This document shows, piece after piece, positions 61,113 through 64,000 of a DNA stretch of 64,000 nucleotides. Both the position numbers and the translations under genes were made by a program. The stretch comes from Coniella vitis (lineage: Eukaryota > Ascomycota > Sordariomycetes > Diaporthales > Schizoparmaceae): NCBI GenBank assembly GCA_011317545.1, contig WUJK01000006.1, forward strand, positions 2,232,001 to 2,296,000, written 5' to 3'. Under the pieces are notes generated by a model. The model saw nothing but the letters and a program-made list of their open reading frames with translations, did not search any database and was not told where the DNA came from. Numbering within the stretch: the first letter of the stretch is position 1; every line of letters starts with the position of its first letter.

Positions 61113-62871
61113 CCGTTTAATAATTTATATATTATATTCCTTAATTAAGAATAAAGTATTTCCTACTCTAACGGTTATTCTATTATCTTTAGGAATAAAT
61201 ATCCTATCCTCTAGGAGTAAGATACTATTAATAAGGTATACAGCTCTATAATTATCTAAAACGGTACTTTATAAGAGGTTTCGATAGCCTTCCTCGATTA
61301 TAGAGAAGGCTTTATTAAATTAATTCTAAAAGAGTAGGTTTGGGTTAATTACTATTATAATCTAGGCTAAATAAGATTATAATAACTAAGATAAAGTAAT
61401 TCTATATATTATATTTTTATAAAAACGTATATAGAAAATATAGAGTAATTAAAGGAAAATATATAAAGAAATAGCGTATACGGGCGTTCTAAGCCCTATT
61501 TATCCTATAAAGTATCCTCTTATATACTTATTATCTTTATTATTAGTACTCGATTATTCTAATCGGCCCGAACTACTTAAATTAGGATAGTTTAGTAGAT
61601 TTTAGCCTTTAGGTAGCTACTTTTTCGTAATAAGTTTACTAATAAGGTATTTATATTACCTTAATCCTAGCTTTTATTATATACGGAGAATCTTATACTT
61701 ATTTAGTATATTCTCCGCTTTATCCGATTTCGTCCTATTATATACCTATCTAAGTCGTTAGTAAGTTTATACCTACTAGCTATAATAATAAGATAAAGTT
61801 TTATATAGGTACTTATAATCTAAATACTTCTTATTAATAATAGATTTACTAGAATTACCGTTTTATACCAAGTTAGTATAGATTAACGTATTAAATATAT
61901 TAATACCCGTTTTTAAGCCTTTACTAAAGATTAAGTCGATAGAGAGAAGGGTGGAATAAGCCTTAGAATAGTACTTAATAGATTAAATATCCTTCCTAAT
62001 TACTTAGTTTATAATATAATCCTATAATATTCGAATTACCTAATCTAGAGCTAAACGATATTAAACACCTATAATAAATAGTTCTATAGTATATATTCTC
62101 GTAGCCTTAGGGAGGTTATTTACTTTAGCTTAAATATATACTTATATATATTTATTTAGCTATTTAAAGGCTAAAGTCGGATATTTAGCCTTTTTGAGAA
62201 CTACGAGATATTTTTAATAAACGAAGTTTTAAGTAATAGCGTTTAAGGGTAATAGTTCCTCCTTTAATCGCTTAATAAGGTCTTTAAGCGTTTATTAACC
62301 CTTAGTTTTAGCTAAATCTATACGAATAAGCTAAAGGAGGGAGTCTAAGACCGTTTTATTAATCTATATAGTAATCTTTTCGAAGGCTATTTTCTTCTCC
62401 TTCTTAGCCGATAGACCGATTTAATAGTTTCGGACCTATTTATTATAGAATCGCTAGCGTTATTCTTATATCGGAGGTATAAATCTCTTATCTAAGTTTT
62501 TATAAGTCCTTTTATAATTATCGAAAAGCCCTCCGTATAGTATTTTATCCGATTATACTTATATAGGTATACTTAGACTAGTTATTTATATATTAGGGTC
62601 TTTAAGGTTTATATCGGACTAGATATCTTTTTACTAATAATAGGCTCTAAGCGTAGCGTATTATATCGGAAAGGTAATAGAATCCGTATATTTTACCTAA
62701 TATTCGAAATCTTCTAAAGCTATCGTAAGAATTATAGGTCCTTACGGCTTAGATAGTCGATTTATACTATTATTAGGGGTTAAGATTATTAAATAAAAGT
62801 AGTTATAACTAGTAAGCTTATATGTTTATTTAGGAAAAGGAGGTTTTAACCGTTTAGCTTATATCCGGGCT

Positions 62872-63091
62872 TATAATAAAGAAAATAGAGTATATATAAG
62901 GCTTAGTTATTAGCTAAAATAGGTAAAATAAAAGAGAGGTTAAAAGAGTATATTATTCTATATATCCAACTATAAAAAAGAGCTATTATGCGAATATTTG
63001 AGTGTCGCCGAAGCTATTGTTCTGCTTATGTAAAGCCCATTGTCAGGCTGACATAATGGCTTTCGGGTTAGGGTTGAATGCCATTCTCACA
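62872..63091 (-). repeat. Right (5') LTR of the Copia element
   Basis: On the minus strand it starts TGTGAGAATGGC. The outer half (about 62980-63091) is free of RIP and the inner half is TA-converted. It carries TTCGGGTTAGGGTTG near the outer end. Confidence 0.85.
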
Positions 63092-64000
63092 TGTAGAGAT
63101 TGTTGGCTCAGCGGATTTTATTAACGGAATGCAAAGAAAAATAGCTGGTTCTTACTTTGTTCATGAGCGAGAGTTGGAAGGAAGACTGAGAAACAACAGA
63201 TAGGAGAGGCTCAGGTTCTGTTCGCTTTTGCAAGCTATATGTAACATGGATTGGAACACTCTTCCCAAGAAGTTACCAATAATAGCAGGGTGATTATTTG
63301 ACAGCTATAGCTATAGACAATTCCCAAGCATCGCCCAAGGCACACACTGCCATTTCTGTATCCGGCAGTGTGGTTGGCCAATCATTGGACTTGCCCATAC
63401 GTACCTCTCATGTTTGACTATATCCACGTGTAAAGGAAACCAACTAAGAAACTTACAGTAATGATCAGCGACTCACCGAACCGCCTCGTTGGGAAGAATG
63501 CTTAGTATAAGGCCTGGGACCCGTATTTTCTGAGCACGTTGCCTCGCAGCTGAATGACAACGACCACTCCTCATCATGTCCGTGGAGTTATCTGCTACCC
63601 CGTTGTCGATTCCGCAATCCGGCGTGTAAGAGGCGCAACGGGGGTTGCGGCTGTTTCTTTGTCTACTGGAGGCTAGCCGAGTCAGCTTGAGCGACGTCCA
63701 TTCAGTCGACACAAGCCGTGGCGGTTGTCGTTACCGCAAAGTCAATTGCTGTCTGACATCACGTTCCTATATGGTAAACATATCAATTGCACAGCTTTCA
63801 AGTCCAAGTGGAGTCGAAGACCTTCGACGTAGGTCAGCACCTCGCTTTGAAGCCTGTCGAGAAGTCTTAGCAGCACTTTAGAAATATGTTTCGGAAGGTC
63901 AAGTTGCCGGCGAGGAACTGAGCAGCTTTTGCGTCACAGCTGAATTGCAAGAACATCATAGAAGCCTAAGTTGGTCAGGAAGAGGTAGGTCACCGTCGTG
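63092..64000. other. Normal-composition flank beyond the repeat block
   Basis: Balanced composition returns immediately after the right LTR. Two opposite open frames near 63470-63880 overlap each other and carry no motif I recognise, so no gene is called. Confidence 0.5.

Larger units (their letters stand above)
37863..63091 (-). mobile_element. RIP-degenerate Copia (Ty1-type) retrotransposon, interrupted by nested elements
   Basis: Terminal direct repeats of about 214-220 bp lie at 37863-38081 and 62872-63091. The element's own interior is 38082-38630 (minus a solo LTR) and 55298-62871; the rest is insertions. On the minus strand, decayed pol shows Copia landmarks: integrase end with ITPLYIKKPNGIAENAK (about 59945-60030), the reverse-transcriptase catalytic block LLFYIDNILLFY (about 57920-57970), and the RNase H motif GDLSFIDDIKDRKS to SGGIITWKLGR (about 57290-57450). 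Pol order on the minus strand is integrase before RT, which distinguishes Copia from Gypsy. Most CAA/CAG/TGG codons have become stops and no long frame survives, as expected of RIP. Gag should occupy the right end near 61.9-62.8 kb but is too decayed to delimit. Confidence 0.85.

Noticed and set aside
37740..63000. AT-rich block as a centromere, mitochondrial insert or CRISPR-like array
   Set aside because: Gypsy and Copia coding landmarks, LTRs and target duplications explain it; no regularly spaced short repeats were seen.
63092..63096. TGTAG as a target duplication of the Copia element
   Set aside because: It matches the outer edge of the left LTR, but TG...CA ends argue those bases belong to the LTR itself. 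The case is unresolved, so not claimed as a duplication.
63473..63881. Two overlapping open frames at the right end
   Set aside because: Opposite strands of the same DNA without motifs; neither is supportable.

Overview
The window looks like a filamentous ascomycete chromosome, most likely a Dothideomycete (Pleosporales-like). Introns are short (51-103 bp), mostly GT-AG, with CTAAC/CTGAC-type branch sites. The gene set is fungal (Csf1, Sec5, a DUF300/LAZ1-like membrane protein, an atypical zinc-cluster factor), and a long AT-rich block carries the signature of repeat-induced point mutation (RIP): TpA is abundant, CpA/TpG almost absent, and no long open frames survive. Species cannot be fixed from sequence alone.

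Region 1 (1-25.1 kb) is ordinary gene space: a low-complexity short-chain dehydrogenase (2277-3986, +); CSF1, a giant bridge-like lipid-transfer protein (4241-14135, -, two exons); a divergently transcribed DUF300 membrane protein (14843-16936, +, five exons including an 18-nt microexon); an atypical zinc-finger/zinc-cluster protein (18102-20861, -, 5' end unresolved); and exocyst SEC5 (21795-25073, -, three exons). CSF1 and SEC5 are housekeeping genes of membrane lipid transport and polarised secretion.

Region 2 (25.1-37.8 kb) is gene-poor. It holds two predicted secreted Cys-containing proteins (26187-26468 and 27547-28445, both -), a 78-residue Ser/Ala-rich protein (32724-33051, +), and a four-exon gene (33766-35227, -) that fuses an HDDC2/YfbR-type HD phosphohydrolase domain to an adenylate/UMP-CMP-kinase-type P-loop domain. 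The rest shows no supportable gene.

Region 3 (37.86-63.09 kb) is a nested block of LTR retrotransposons mutated by RIP. The outer element is a minus-strand Copia with ~0.22-kb LTRs at each end. Into it went a solo LTR, a minus-strand Gypsy/chromovirus-like element (5-bp duplication TCGTT), a plus-strand Gypsy element inside the LTR of that one (duplication GTTAT), further LTR copies, and last a 291-bp solo LTR with no RIP (duplication CCGTT). Both Gypsy copies and the Copia carry an extra opposite-strand coiled-coil ORF between pol and the 3' LTR. One Gypsy copy also carries a tRNA-Arg(UCU)-like cloverleaf. RIP stops about 100 bp inside each outer Copia LTR.

Region 4 (63.09-64.0 kb) returns to normal base composition with no recognisable gene. 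Exon boundaries were read by eye from splice motifs, reading-frame continuity and family knowledge; no alignment or database search was run.
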